From assembly GCA_027972325.1 (NCBI GenBank), contig JAPMOS010000010.1, positions 62,001 to 126,000 on the forward strand: a stretch of DNA of 64,000 nt, written 5' to 3'. A program made the translations under genes and the position numbers. The notes beneath the pieces were generated by a model. The model was not told the DNA's origin. It did no database searches and was given only the letters and a program-made list of their open reading frames with translations. The DNA comes from Paratrimastix pyriformis (taxonomy: Eukaryota; Preaxostyla; Paratrimastigidae). Below are positions 19,000-42,841 of this stretch, one piece after another (position 1 is the stretch's first letter; every line of letters starts with the position of its first letter).

Positions 19000-21900
19000 A
19001 TGGGTTTCTTCAAACCCAAGTTCGATTTGGGAAAGACCCGAGTCGTTTTCTCAAATGCATATAATACACTCGAAGCCAAAGCCCGAAAAAATCTTCCTTC
19101 CAACAGAATCACAAACACGAAATACAATGTGATAACATTTCTCCCCAAAACGCTTTGGGAGCAGTTCCATCGTTTTATGAATATTTACTTCTTAATTATT
19201 GGTGTTCTTCAACTCTTCCCATCGATCACTCCCGGTCTGCCCTATTTTTCTCGACTTCCCATCTTGAAATCTCTCCTAGTCAACCCCATCACCACTTGGC
19301 TTCCCATTATTATTATTTTCACACTCTCTGCCTTGAAAGAGCTGTCCGTTTCTTCCCTTTTCGCCCATTCTACCTTTTCTCGCCGCAGCCTCGATGATAT
19401 CATGAGGTACCGATCCGACAAGCGCTTCAACACTCGGCTTGTTTCCATCTGCCGAAATGGGACCTTGATAGAAGAATACAGGTCCGTCCTTCTTCCATCC
19501 GAGGCTTTGTCACGCGCGCAGTGAATCGATCCGGGTGGGCGATATCGTGATGGTCAAGTCGGGGGAGGAGTTCCCCTGCGACCTGGTGCTCCTCAAGACC
19601 GGAGGCACCACCCCGGCCGACAACCCCGAAGGGCTCGCCTTCATTCAGGTCGGCGGCCTGCCCAAGAAGGAAACCCGCCACCCCGCTCTTCTGCTCCCTC
19701 CGGGTTCACGATGGTTGGTATTGGCCGGTCTCATGTCGGCGCAGACGGCCAACCTGGATGGCGAGAGCGACCTGAAGCAGCGATCGCCACTCGAGGCTAC
19801 CCAAAAGCTGGCCGAAAGCCAGGTTCTTTTGTTTAAGGTCTGGCGGCGGACCGCGCGGGCCTCGCGGGCCTCGCAAGACGATCATGACCTTGCCTCTTCC
19901 GCCCACAGGGCGTCGTCGAGGGCCCGCTGCCCAACCCCAACCTGCTGCAGTTCGACGCGCGCATCTTCATGGATGCCCCTGCCCACCTGAGCACCTTTGG
20001 GGCAGGTGGGGTCCCCGGGGCAGGCATCGGGGGGCAGCTGGGGCCGGGTGGCGTGTCCCTCACCCTTCGCCAGCTGCTGCCTCAGGCCACCGTCCTCAAG
20101 AACACCCGTCTGGCACTCGCCACGAGCCGCCCACCTCGGCCAATGCCGCCCTGACGGCCTCCTGACAGACCACTTTGATGTGCCCCCCCCCTCCCCCTCC
20201 CTCCCCCCCCCCTCCCCCCTTCCCCCCTGCCGCAGCATACATTCTGGGGCTGGCCATGTACACCGGCAACCAGAGCAAGATCGGGTGCAACAAGGCCACG
20301 CCGCCCTCCAAGATGACCCGCCTGGAGGGGCTCATCAACCGGCTGACCTTCTTCATCTTCTTCCTGCAGCTCGCCCTGGTCCTCGTCACAGGCCTCGGTC
20401 TGTCGTCCCTCTGCGGCATCCGCGCGCCCTGACCCTCTCTTCTCGCTGATGCCTGTTCTTCTCTGGGGCCGTTTGCCGGCTGGCTGTCCAGTGGGGGACT
20501 TCTGGCAGCTGCAGCGGGGCCCGCGCCACTGGTACCTGGCCCTGAGCAGCGTCATGGTGGAGAACGTGGGCGAGTGGTTTGTCCTGCCGCTCCGCTTCCT
20601 GCTGCTCCTCTCGCTGATGATCCCCATCTCGATCAAGGTCCGCACCCGCACCCGCACCCACACCTGCCCTCCTTGCCCGAGGGACGCTCCGGGTACATCT
20701 CCCCCATGGTCTCGATCTCGTCTCGGTCTTCACCCAAACCTCCCCAGGTGACGCTGGACTTTGTGAAGCTCTTCACGGCCTTCCTGCTCAACTGGGACCT
20801 GGCCATGTGGGACGACCAGCTGGCCGTGGGCGCCCTCGCCCGGAGCACGGCCCTCGCTGAGGACCTGGGCCAGGGTCCGCCCTCGCTCTCACCCCCTGCA
20901 TCCCCCTTCCGCATCCTCCCTCCTCCTCCATCCCCCCCTCCCCCTCCCTCCCCTCTCCACACCATCCGACCGCCTTACACCTCATGATTGGGTGTCGGTG
21001 CGAGCGCAGTGACGCACGTGCTGAGCGACAAGACGGGCACGCTCACCCAGAACCTGATGCAGTTCCAGAAGTGCGCCATCGGCACGCGCGCCTACGGGAG
21101 CCCAATTGTCTGCCTGCCCTCTGCCTCTTCCACTGGGGCGACTCCAGGTGGTTCGCCATCGCTCATCATCTGGCTGCCTCGGTGGGGCGGCGCGGGGCTG
21201 ACAGGGAACCCATCCGGTCGTGTCGGCGGTCGAGGACCAGGCCCTCATCGACGTCTGTCCTGCGCCCCCCGCTCTGCCCTCGAGCCAGCGCCATTTCCGC
21301 TCTGCCATCTGGGCCGCGTTTGGCCCCCACCGGGCTTTGGCTGGGTGCCTGCAGTCGGCCATGCGGGGCGTCCCCGAGACGCTCGACTTCCTCCGCTCGC
21401 TGGCCCTGTGCCACACCGTCCAGGCCACACGCAAGTCCGTCCCGCCCCAGGCGCCTGCCCTCGCGCTGTGGAATGTCCCGCCCGTATGCCTCATGACGCC
21501 TCCCTGTTGCCACCATTGCCATGTGGCGGCCCCTCCTGCGCCCGGGCAGCGACTCGATGCCGGGGGGGCTCGAGTACCAGTCTGCATCGCCCGACGAGGA
21601 GGCCTTGGTGAAGGCCGCCCGCCAGCTGCGCGTGGAGTTCGTCAAGCGGGACCCCCACTTCATCGGTCTGCACCCCCTCACCATCCCGTCTACTTTGGCT
21701 GACCTCACCATCCCGTCTACTTTGGCTGACCTCTTGGCGGCCGGCCGGCCGGCCGGGGGCTCGGCCAGACATCTCCGTCAACGGGCGGCCCGAGCGGTAT
21801 GAGATGCTGGCCCTGCTCGAGTTCACCCCCGCCCGGCGCCGCATGTCGGTGGCCGTCCGGCGCCTGAGCCCGCCCCCCGAGGCGGACGAGGTGCTGATCA

Positions 21901-24900
21901 TCACCAAGGGGGCCGACGACGTCATCATGGCCCGCGCCGACCCCAACGACGGTCCGCAGTGGCCCCACGGAGGCCCGCCGCCGGGTTGGTGGCCATGCCG
22001 GGACCGGGCAGAGGGGGGCCTCCCCGGCCTGTCCGGGGTTTTCTGGGGGCCCGTCGTGACCAGACTGTGGCTGTGGCTTTGTGTGTTGCTGTGTGGCTGT
22101 GGCTGTGGCTTTGTGTGTGGCTGTGTGGCTGTGGCTGTGGCTTTGTGTGTGGCTGTGTGGCTGTGGCTGTGGCTTTGTGTGTTGCTGTGTGGCTGTGGCT
22201 GTGGCTTTGTGTGTGGCTGTGTGGCTGTGGCTGTGGCTTTGTGTGTGGCTGTGTGGCTGTGGCTGTGGCTTTGTGTGTGGCTGTGTGGCTGTGGCTGTGG
22301 CTTTGTGTGTGGCTGTGTGGCTGTGGCTGTGGCTTTGTGTGTGGCTGTGTGGCTGTGGCTGTGGCTTTGTGTGTGGCTGTGTGGCTGTGGCTGTGGCTTT
22401 GTGTGTGGCTGTGTGGCTGTGGCTGTGGGTGGCGCAGAGCTGCGTGGGCCCATCCAGGGGCACGTGGACTCCTTCGCCCGGACGGGGCTGCGGACGCTGA
22501 TCGTCTCGATGCGGCGCCTCTCGGGGGCCGACTTCGCCGCCTGGAACGAGCGCTTCCTGGAGGCCTGCGCCTCCGTCGAGGGCCGCGAGAGCCGCGTGGC
22601 GGACGTGTGCGAGGCCGTCGAGCGCAACCTGCGGCTGGTCGGGGTGACGGCCATCGAGGACAAGCTCCAGGTGGACGTGGCCGAGACCATCGACCTCCTC
22701 CGCCGGGCGGGCATCGTCTTCTGGATGCTGACGGGCGACAAGATGTCCACCGCCAGGCAGATCGCCACCTCGTGCGCCCTCATGTCCCCGACGGTCCGCC
22801 CGCTCCCCGGACTCCCCGGACTCCCCGGACTCCCCGGACTCCCCGGATACCACGGCCAGCCTCCAGGCGCTCATCTCGATGGGTTGTCCTTCTGGGGCGG
22901 CGGCGGGCGGGGCTGTGCGGGGGCAGGTGATCGACGTGACGGGCCGGGACGTGCAGGACATCCGGCTGTCGCTGGAGCAGGTCGAGCAGCAGCACCCGGC
23001 TGGGCGGCGGGCCAACTACACGGTGGTGCTGGAGGGGACCACCCTCGAGACGGCCCTGGCCGAGGAGCGGCTGGCCCCGGTCATGTCGGCCCTGCTGGCC
23101 GAGGCCGACACGGTCATCTGCTGCCGCGCCACCCCACGCCAAAAGGAGAAGGTCCGCCCCGCCTCGCCTCCGCCCCGCCCCGCCTCCGCCCCGCCCCGCC
23201 CCGCCTCCGCCCCGCCCCGCCCCGCCCCGCCCCGCCTCCGCCTCCGCCTCCGCCTCCGCCTCCGCCTCCGCCTCCGCCTCCGCCTCCGCCTCCGCCTCCG
23301 CCTCCGCCTCCGCCTCCGCCCCGCCTCCGCCCCGTTCCCTTGTCCTCCGCTTCCTCCCGGCCTGTGTCCACGCCGCCCCCCTGACGCCATGCGGGGCCCT
23401 CTGGCGCAGGCGGTGCGGCTGGTGCGGAAGATGCCCAGCCCGCGGCGCCTGGCGGCTGAGGGGATCAAGCCCCTGGTGCTGGCCATCGGGGACGGCGGCA
23501 ACGACGTGCCCATGATCCAGAACGCCCAGGTGGGGGTTGGCATCCAGGGCCGCGAGGGCCTCCAGGCATCCCTCGCCTCGGACTACTCCATCCCAGGTCC
23601 GGACCCTTGCCCGGACCCTTGCCCGGCCCCTTGCCCGGCCCCTTGCCCGGCTCCTTGCCCGGACCCAATTGACCGAGGGGGCCTCTGCATCTGCCGATGG
23701 GCGCGGGCTGGGCGGGCCGCAGCCTTCCGCCACCTGCGGCGGCTGACGATGCTCCACGGGCGCTACGCGGCCGTCCGGCTGGCCTTCATCGGGCAGTACT
23801 GCTTCTACAAGGCCTTCCTGGTGGCCTCGGTGCAGCTGCTCTTCAACCTCTTCACCGTCCGCCCGCCTGCCCCACCCGCCGACGACGGGGACCCTCCACG
23901 CCCGCAGCCCCGTTGCCCATTCTCTCTTCCGCTCGGGCCGCCGTGGGCAGGGTTTCTCGGGGGCGAGCTTCTTCAACAGCCTCCAGCTGGCCGCATTCAA
24001 CATGATCTACACGGCCGCCCCGCCCGTGGTCCGCCCCCCCCCCCCCCCCCCCCGCCCCCGCCCCGCCATTGGGCCTGCGTCTCCATGTCGCTTGAACACG
24101 CCCTTCCCCGCCCGGGACCCCAGGCCTTCCTCCTCGACCGGGACGTGGAGCCGGGCCGCTCGCTGACCGACCCGGACCTCTACAGGCGCGCCGTCAGGGG
24201 CGAGTCCGTCCACCCGCCCGCCCTCCCTCCCCCCTCCCGTCCGGCCATGTGCCGCCGCCTCCCTTTCCCGGGGGCTTGTCGCCTTGTCGCCTTGTCGCCT
24301 GCCGGCTGGGCCTTGTCGCCTTGTCGCCTTCGCCTTGTCACCTTGTCGTCGCCTTGTCGCCTTGTCGCCTTGTCGCCTTGTCGCCTGCCGGCTGGGCCTC
24401 ACCGCTGCGGCATGGGGCACCCGGGGGCGGGCAGCTACCTGAACAAGAAGACCTTCTTCGCGTGGATGCTGCGGGCCCTCTACCAGGCGGCGGCCATCTT
24501 CTTCATCACCGCCGGCGCGTACGGGGCCCTCCGCGGCACGTGGGTCCGCCCCGCGGCCCCCACCGCCCCAGCCCGCCCGCCCCCGGACGCGTTCGTTTCT
24601 CGGCAGCAGGCTCTCACCCCGAGGCTGCCTTCTTCTTCTTCTTCTTCTTCTTCTTCTTCTTCTTCTTCTTCTTCTTCTTCTTCTTCTTCTTCTTCTTCTT
24701 CTTCTTCTTCTCGTCCGCTGGGGGGCGGCCGGTGGGGCGGGCAGATCGACCAGGACAGCATGCCCGTGACGGTCTACACGGCCGTCCTGGTGCTGCAGAT
24801 CGGGACGGTGCTGGGGGCCTCCCACACGGCCACCTGGATCAACCACTTCTTCATCTGGGGCTCGTTCGCCCTGTACGTGGTGGTCTCCCTGGTGCTGACC

Positions 24901-25713
24901 TGCATCCCCCGCGAGGCCACATACGGCATCTTCTTCCGCATGCTGGCCGACCCCGTCGCCTGGCTGGCCATCCCGGTCCGCGCCCAGCCGCCACCCCCGC
25001 CTGCCTCCCTCCCTCCCTCCCTCCTCCCTCCTCCCTTCCCCCCCCCCCCCCCCCCCCCCCCTCCCTCCCTCCCCCTGGCCATGTGCCTCCCTGCCGGCTG
25101 CCGGCTGACGGGCGATGCGCGGATGGCGGGGCGGGGCGTCTTGCCGTCTGGGCAGCTCTCTGTGGCGGCGGCCTGGCTGCCCTTCTGGCTGGCCGAGCAT
25201 CTCCTCGCCCTGGACCCCTCGGGCTCCGCGCTGCCCCCATCCGGTCCGTCCGTCGACTGCCCCTCCGGCTGGCGGGTGGCGGGTGGCGGGTGGCGGGTGG
25301 GGTCCTCCTCGTCCGCCCTTCCCCGCCTCACCGCCCGTGCTGCCGCCCGCCATCTGTGGTCGCACCCCCCCCCCCCCCCCCCCCCCGGGAGCAGAGTGGC
25401 AGGAGCTGCCCCCTTGGTGAGGGAGGCGGCCGCCCTCACCCGCCCTCCCCTTCCGCTGCTGCGTCCTGTCCGCTTGCCCCGCCATCCACTCACGTGCTCC
25501 TACCCTCCCACCCGCCCACCCGCCCACCCGCCCACCGGCCCGGGGCAGCCTCCCGGGGAGGCCGAGGCCACGGCCGGCCACTCGGTCGCACCCAGCCCGG
25601 GGTCGCCCTCCAAGGGCCACCACAAGCAGCGGCCCTCGCCGCCCCTGGGGGAGGTCGCCGACGAGACGGACAGCTCGACCCCCTTCCTGGATGCATGCGA
25701 CCAGGACCTCTGA
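19000..25713 (+). CDS. P4-type ATPase, phospholipid flippase
   Basis: P4-ATPases move aminophospholipids to the cytosolic leaflet of Golgi, endosome or plasma membranes. ATG 19000 gives MGFFKPKFDLGKTRVVFSNA; then NVITFLPKTLWEQFHRFMNI, SIRVGDIVMVKSGEEFPCDL, TANLDGESDLK, NTxxYILGLAMYTG, the phosphorylation site SDKTGTLTQN (Asp codon 21027-21029), YQSASPDEEALVKAA, GADDVI, FARTGLRTL, FWMLTGDKMSTARQIA, IGDGGNDVPMIQNAQVGVGI, the membrane-entry block HGRYAAVRLAFIGQYCFYKA, and C-terminal membrane helices. It ends FLDACDQDL. About fifteen introns, most starting GTCCGC/T. The shortest is 38 nt (19482-19519, donor GTCCGT, joining EEYS-ESIRVGD); the longest delimited is 486 nt. Whether it belongs to the ATP8 or another P4 subclass cannot be settled by eye; no beta (CDC50) subunit gene is present. 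Confidence 0.93.
19482..19519 (+). other. P4-ATPase intron of 38 nt, GTCCGT donor
   Basis: Splicing joins GAATACAG to TGAATCGATCCGG in phase 2 and gives EEYSESIRVGDIV, the conserved actuator-domain block. It is the shortest intron delimited in the window. Confidence 0.85.
21952..22437 (+). other. P4-ATPase intron with 18-bp minisatellite
   Basis: Donor GTCCGC after DPND, acceptor GTGGCGCAG before GCTGCGTGGG; splicing gives DPNDELRGPIQGHVDSFART. 486 nt, in frame and stop-free; read-through would produce Cys/Gly/Val/Leu repeats. Confidence 0.85.
22066..22431. repeat. Minisatellite of TGTGGCTGTGGCTTTGTG-type units
   Basis: Roughly twenty units of about 12-18 bp built from TGTGGC and TTTGTG blocks, inside a P4-ATPase intron. 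Confidence 0.9.
22806..22848. repeat. (CTCCCCGGA)n short array
   Basis: Five near-identical 9-bp units in the P4-ATPase gene just after codons for ATSCALMSP, within an apparent intron beginning GTCCGC at 22795. Confidence 0.8.
23161..23334. repeat. (CCTCCG)n hexamer array with flanking CCCCG
   Basis: Begins right after a GTCCGC donor (23153) that follows CRATPRQKEK; about fifteen CCTCCG units. It lies in the P4-ATPase between the RQKEK motif and the hinge motif GDGGNDV. Confidence 0.9.
24281..24395. repeat. (CTTGTCGC)n array
   Basis: About ten CTTGTCGC-type units with interspersed GCCTGCCGGCTGGGC blocks, inside a P4-ATPase intron. Confidence 0.85.
24631..24711. repeat. (TTC)27 trinucleotide array
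   Basis: About 27 perfect TTC units in the P4-ATPase gene between two membrane-segment exons, after a GTCCGC donor at about 24544. Pure pyrimidine on the coding strand. Confidence 0.95.
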
Positions 25714-26092
25714 GGGCCATGCGGCCCTCGGTGCGCTCCCCCAACCATCCCTCCTCCCGACCTCCTCCCCTCCCCCCCTCCCTCCCCTCCCTCCCCTCCC
25801 TTCCGACCTCCGCCAATGAAGGTGCGGTCACCGCCAAGACGACGCTGCGACTTGCAGACGCGTCTCTGCCCCCTCGAGACCCCGCCCTGCCCGCCCCATC
25901 CCCATCCCAAGGCATCATCGAGACAAGCGGCTTCTGATTCCCTGGCGGCGAGGGGAAATTGGGGCAGGGCAGGGGGAGGGTAGGGCAGGGCAGGGGGAGG
26001 GTAGGGCAGGGCAGGGGGAGGGTAGGGCAGGGCAGGGGGAGGGCAGGGGGCGGGGGCGGGGGGAGGGGCAGGGGAAGGAAGGTGGCCTGGGT
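25714..26092. other. Convergent intergenic interval, P4-ATPase / AIR9-like
   Basis: About 380 bp between stop codons. The first part is CT-rich, the last 140 bp is a GGGCAGGG-type array (25956-26080). No gene or RNA seen. Confidence 0.6.
25956..26060. repeat. 21-bp G-rich array (GGGCAGGGCAGGGGGAGGG core)
   Basis: Four copies plus degenerate flanks, intergenic between convergent genes. It is one of the few arrays not in an intron. Runs of G could form quadruplexes. Confidence 0.85.
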
Positions 26093-37924
<11,832 letters not shown>

Positions 37925-38062
37925 GCGAAAACCGTGTGAAGCTGTTTTGAACGATCAGCACACAGTCCCAAGGGGATACGATACTGTTTTTCCGTTTGAA
38001 GCTGACGGGGCGGTTGGAGCCCCCTGTCCGGTGGTGTTATCGGTGTTGCTGATTTCCCTCGG
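37925..38062. promoter_or_regulatory. Divergent promoter interval, AIR9-like / unknown 38063 gene
   Basis: 138 bp between the two start codons, locally AT-richer than the flanking genes. No clear TATA or Inr element was recognised. Shared promoter is inferred from position only. Confidence 0.45.
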
Positions 38063-41000
38063 ATGCGCAGAACAAAAGATGGTGGACATGCTGGTCCACA
38101 AGAAGAAGTCGTTTTCAAGCAATTTTTATGGTCCTCCGAACGGCGTTTGCTGCACGTAAAGTCTGGACATCACATCACCACTGCACACGCCTCCGCTGCG
38201 GCGGCCGAAGAAATTTTGACCACCCGGCCCCCATCCGCGGGGCCGATGGTTGCGCCGCTCCCCCAAACGAAGGTGGTCAGGGTGGTCAAGTCGCCCTTCT
38301 CGGCCCAGTCGATCGCCAAAGAGGCCGCCAACATCGGCGCGGCCATCCGCCAGGGGACCTTCTCGCGTCGCGACTACCTCAACGCCAAGGCCGCGATTCC
38401 GTCCTCCTTGGGCGGCTCGGTCAGCACCCCCTTCGCCCCCTCCTCCTCGCCGGCCCCCTCGGAGGCAGCCCTTCGGCGGCCGATGAGCGCCGTCTCCACA
38501 CCGCCGCCCTCGCTGTCCTTCGGGCCGCCTCGCTCGGTTTCTCCCCCGCCGATCTCCCACCGGGCGGTCCTCTCCCCGGCCCCCCCGTACTCCTCCATCC
38601 TGTCGGGGACCACCACCGGCTCGTCCATCTCGACCTCCTCCCTGCCGCCCTCCCTGCCGCCCTCCCGCCCCGCAACGCCACCTTCGCATCCCCCAGCCGG
38701 TTCCAGGCCAGCGACTGCCCTTGGCGGGGCCAAGGCCGCCACAAAGGACGTGGCCTCGCGCCTCGGGGCCTCCTCGGGGGGTCAGCTCCGCCCGGCGACC
38801 TGCCCCGCCCCACCCAAGGGCGGCGGCAGCTCCCCTGCCTCCTCCGCCCACGGCCCCGGCACACTCAGCCCCGCTCACACCCCACCGAGCGGTGGCCGAG
38901 CCCCTGCCAGGACCTCGACCTCCCCACCCGACCGGGGCGCCTCGGCCTCGCCCCAGCCCCGCCAGCGGAGGGCCTCGCCCTCGCCATCGCCCGGCTCCCC
39001 TGGGCGCCCCGAGTCACGGCCGGGGTCGCCCTCGCCCAGTCGGCGGTCCCTGTCGGCCTCGCCGCACACCTCGCAGCTGGCCCTGATCTACCTGTGCACC
39101 AAGAGCGGCCGGGCGCCCTCGCCCCTGTTCCGGGTGGCCAGCGCCCGCCCTCAGCCTGTCGCCTACCAGCCGGCCGCCCTGCAGACGGCCCTTTCCCCCG
39201 ACGCGCCTCCGCGCCCGGTGGGGCCGCCTGCCCTGGGGGCGGGCCTCACCCTGGGGGCGGGCCTCACGGGGGGGCCGCCGGGGTCGCCCCATGGGCCCAA
39301 TGCGGCCGCGGCCGCGGCAGCCCTGGCGGCCAAGCGGAATCCCTTCGCCGCGGCGGCGGCGAATCGGCTCAAGGGGGTCTCCCTCTCGGCGGTGCGGGTC
39401 TACAAGACGGCCAACTTCTGGCACCAGTCTGCCCGCCCTCATGCCCCCCGCCCCTCCTGCCTTCGCCTTTTCCCCCTTCCCCCTTCCCCTTTCCCCCTTT
39501 CACCTTTCCCCCTTTCACCTTTCCTCCTTGCCGGACCGCAGGAAGGCGGCCCTGTGGAACATCAAGCCGCCCCAGCCCCAGCGGACCCGGAGCCAGACGC
39601 CCAGCCTCAAGCGGACCCGGACGCCAGCCGACATCATCCGCGACATCAGCAGCACCGCCACGCCCCTCGACGAGGGCCTCCGGGCCATGGGTGCCCGCAT
39701 CGAGGCCAACCGGGCCCAGCAGCAGCAGCCGCCGCACGGGGGCCGACACCGGTGGGCCCGGGCGCTCCACACGGCACGCGGGGCCTCCCCAGCAGCGGCG
39801 GCTTTTGGGGACGCCGGGGCGACGCAAGGCGTGCCGGCCACCCCGATGGGGGGCGACTCCGCTCGGCGGAGCAGGCAGCTCAGCGCGCGGTCCATCGGCC
39901 CGCCCGCCTCGCCCGCCCCCAGCAGCAGCCGCCCCGACCCGTCCCTGCCCCAGCAGCAGCAGGAGGGCCTCGCGGCCACCACGTCCGCGGGGGGCCCGCC
40001 TTCCGTCCCGCCAGCAGCCCCAGCTGTGGGCGTGGGCAGCCCGCGTGCCGATCGTGGGGCGCCGCTCAGAGCCCCCAGCGCGTCCCTCGTGCCCCCGGCC
40101 CCGATGGGCGGCCTGGCCTCGGCGGCAGCGGCGGCCCTCCGTGCCGGGCAGCTCCTCGGGGCCGCCGCACGGACCCCTGCGGCCGTCCCTTCCCCCGGCC
40201 CTGGGGCCGCGGCGGGGCTCCTGGGAGCGGCGGGCGGGGCGGCCGTGGGCCACTCGGTGGAAGTGGCCCAGATCCCGGCCGTGGGCGTGGGGGCGGCCCT
40301 CGAGGGCGCCCGGCCGGCCTCGGTGCACGCCTTCCAGCGGCGGCGGCCGGCCAGCATCACGGCCCCGGCCCTGCCGCCCCCGCAGACCATCCTCGAGGAG
40401 GCCACCCCATCCTCTTCCGCCGCTGCCCCGCCGCGCCCTCAGCCGCGGCCTCAGCAGCTCGGTCCGCACTTCCCCTCGCCATCGCCCTCACCCGGCTCAT
40501 GTCCATGCCACTTCCTGATTGGCATTCTGCGCATGGTCGTCCCTCCTGGGGCCGCTCGGGACGGGGTGCCCACAGACAGCAGCAGCCCGCATGAGGCGCC
40601 GCGACTCGAGGGGCCGGCCCTCCCCGACCTGGCCATCGGCCCTGGTCCGTCATCGCGATCATTTCTGCCACCCCCCGTCCACGGGCCCGACTGACCGACG
40701 CTCATGGGACTGTGGGCCGGGGCCAGACGGGCTGCGGGTGATCGCGGCCCCGACCCCCATGGGCCCGCCGCCCCACCAGGCCTTGGTGCCGCCCTTCCGG
40801 GCCGCCCTGGACGCCCTGGGGCCCGGGCCCAGCCCCACGGCCACGGGGCTCAGCGGCCAGGGCGGCGGCCCGCGGACCCCGTCGGCCTTCTGGGCGGAGG
40901 CCGCGGCCGAGCTGCGGACGGGCCGCTCGGGGGCCCTCGAGAGCGCCCCATCGACGGGCCGGGCGGGGACGGCGCGCCCGGGGGCCCGGCCTCGCTATAT

Positions 41001-42666
41001 GGACCCCATCGGGCCGCCCCGGCCGGCCACATCGGGCGGCCCGGCCACGCCCTCCGCCCACCGGGGGGTCCCCCCAACCCCCGCCAGCCGGGCCGGCCCC
41101 CGGTCGCCCCACCTCCTGGCCCGGGAGCCGTCCGTGTCCTCGCTCAGCCTCCGTCCCGCCGCAGCCGCGACCGGGGCGGGTGGGGGTGGGCTGCCCCCTC
41201 GGACCCCCTCCACGGCCTCATCGGCCCGCCGGCTGCCGCCCCGCACCCCGTCCGAGGATGGGGCCGCGTTGCCCTTCGCCCGCAACGGGTCGGCCAGCTC
41301 GCTGCGCCTGTCGCCCTCCCAGTCGCAGGCCTCCCTCCAGCAGCCCCGCGCACCCGCAGCCACCGCCCACACTCCTGCCCCTGCCCCTGCCGCTGCCGCT
41401 GCCGCTGCCGGGGCCACGGCTCAGGGGGCGACGGCACAGCGACCACGGCGGCCGGCCACCTCGCTGGAGCTGCGGCGCCCGGGGAGGATGGGACTCGAGA
41501 TGGGGCCGGGGCCGGGGCCGGGGCCGGGCCTTGAGGCGGGCATGCCCTCGGCCCTCAGCGACGGGGAGGGCGGCGACGAGGACGAGGATGGCCAGGACGG
41601 GGGCTGGGGCCTGGGGGGCCTCTCGGACAGCGAGCTGATGGCCACCCGCCGCTCGGGGGGCCTCCAGCCGGCCCCCGACGCGCCGTACTACCTCAACCGG
41701 GCCGTCTACGGGCGCGTCCCGACCGAGCCCAACGCGGGGGCGCCCTTCACCAACCCCCTCCTCCGGGCGCCGCCCTCCTGCCAGGCCAACGCCCTGCCCG
41801 TGCTGGGGGTCAACTCGCTGGCCGTCTACCGGCGCCTCCGCCGGCGGGCCCTCCGCGCCCGGGCGGCCCGGCTGCTGCTGGACCCGGAGAACCCCGGGCC
41901 GCCGGGCGACATGGAGCAGATCATCCTCGACCCGGCCGAGCGGCCCGCCCCCGATCTGCGCGACCTCGACGCCCCCTCGGCCATGGAGCGCCGCCTCGAC
42001 CGGGACCCCCTGGCCGCCAGCAGGCTCCTCTGCCGGGTGGCCGCCGCCCAGGCCCGCCGGCTGCCCCGCCACGAGGTGGTCTACCTGCGGGGCCTGAAGC
42101 TGCTCCGCTCGATGCGGCAGAGCGTCTTCGAGGAGGACGCCCGCTACCTGGGGGTCGAGAAGAAGAAGGCCGCCCGCTCGGCCCAGTACTACCGGGACTT
42201 CTACGCGGCCCGACGGGCCGAGGCCGACGCCACCAAGGCCGCCCACCAGGCCGACCTGCGGGCCAACGGGTTTCGGGCGGGCACCGAGAGCTGGTACCGC
42301 GACCTGCGGGTCCGCTTCCAGGCCAAGCGGGCCGCCCAGGCAGCCGAGGGGGCCCAGGACGAGGACCCCGACGACCCGGCCCGGTTCGACCCGGCCACGG
42401 TGGGGCCCCTGCTGGCCTGCCAGCTGGCCGAGCAGGAGCGCCTCGAGCAGGAGCTCGTCCTGGCCGCCCGCCGGGCCAAGCTGGCCGCCAACCCCGGTGG
42501 CCACCGCCCCAGCGGGGGCTGGGCCCGCTCGGTGGCCGGGTCGCCCCCCAGCACCAGCCGCTCGCTCCGGCCCTCGTCGCCGCCCTCCTCCCGCCGGCGC
42601 ATGTCCGCGGCCCCCTCCTCGGCAAGGCGCGGCTCCGTGGCCAGCCCCCCGGGCGGCATCCGATGA
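38063..42666 (+). CDS. Unrecognised Pro/Ser/Arg-rich protein, about 1,407 residues
   Basis: Three exons fit in one frame: 38063-39426, 39542-40461 and 40727-42666, with donors GTCTGC and GTCCGC; the coding length (4,224 nt) is a multiple of three. The N-terminal part has a compact segment KSPFSAQSIAKEAANIGAAI then QGTFSRRDYLNAKAAIPSS. A long disordered stretch rich in Pro, Ser and Ala follows, with RTRSQTPSLKRTRTPADIIR in the middle. The C-terminal third is helical and basic (YYLNRAVYGRVPTEPNAGAP, EDARYLGVEKKKAARSAQYY, SWYRDLRVRFQAKRAAQAAE) and ends in a Ser/Arg/Pro tail. No catalytic motif or membrane segment. I do not recognise the family. Basic Pro/Ser-rich composition and its head-to-head pairing with a microtubule protein make a cytoskeletal role possible, but that is speculation. 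Confidence 0.7.
39427..39541 (+). other. Intron of the 38063 gene, GTCTGC donor, 115 nt
   Basis: Splicing in phase 2 rejoins FWHQ and KAALWNIKPPQPQRTRS. Acceptor CGGACCGCAG; the body is CCCTTTCA repeats. Confidence 0.75.
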
Positions 42667-42841
42667 GGACCTCCCTCCCCTCACCCCCTCCCTTCCCCCC
42701 GCTGTGTATGATCCCTTCCCTTCCCTTCCCCCCATGAGCTTCCTTTGATTCTCCCCGTGGTCCTCGCATCCCTCCCCTGCCCTGCTCATCCTCCCCTCCC
42801 CCCACCCGCCGGGACGGAGCGACGGTCGTGTTTGTCGGAGC

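Noticed and set aside
22081-22500. Cys/Gly/Val-rich repeat protein, resembling an antifreeze or metallothionein-like polymer
   Set aside because: It is the P4-ATPase intron minisatellite; donor and acceptor rejoin conserved ATPase sequence.
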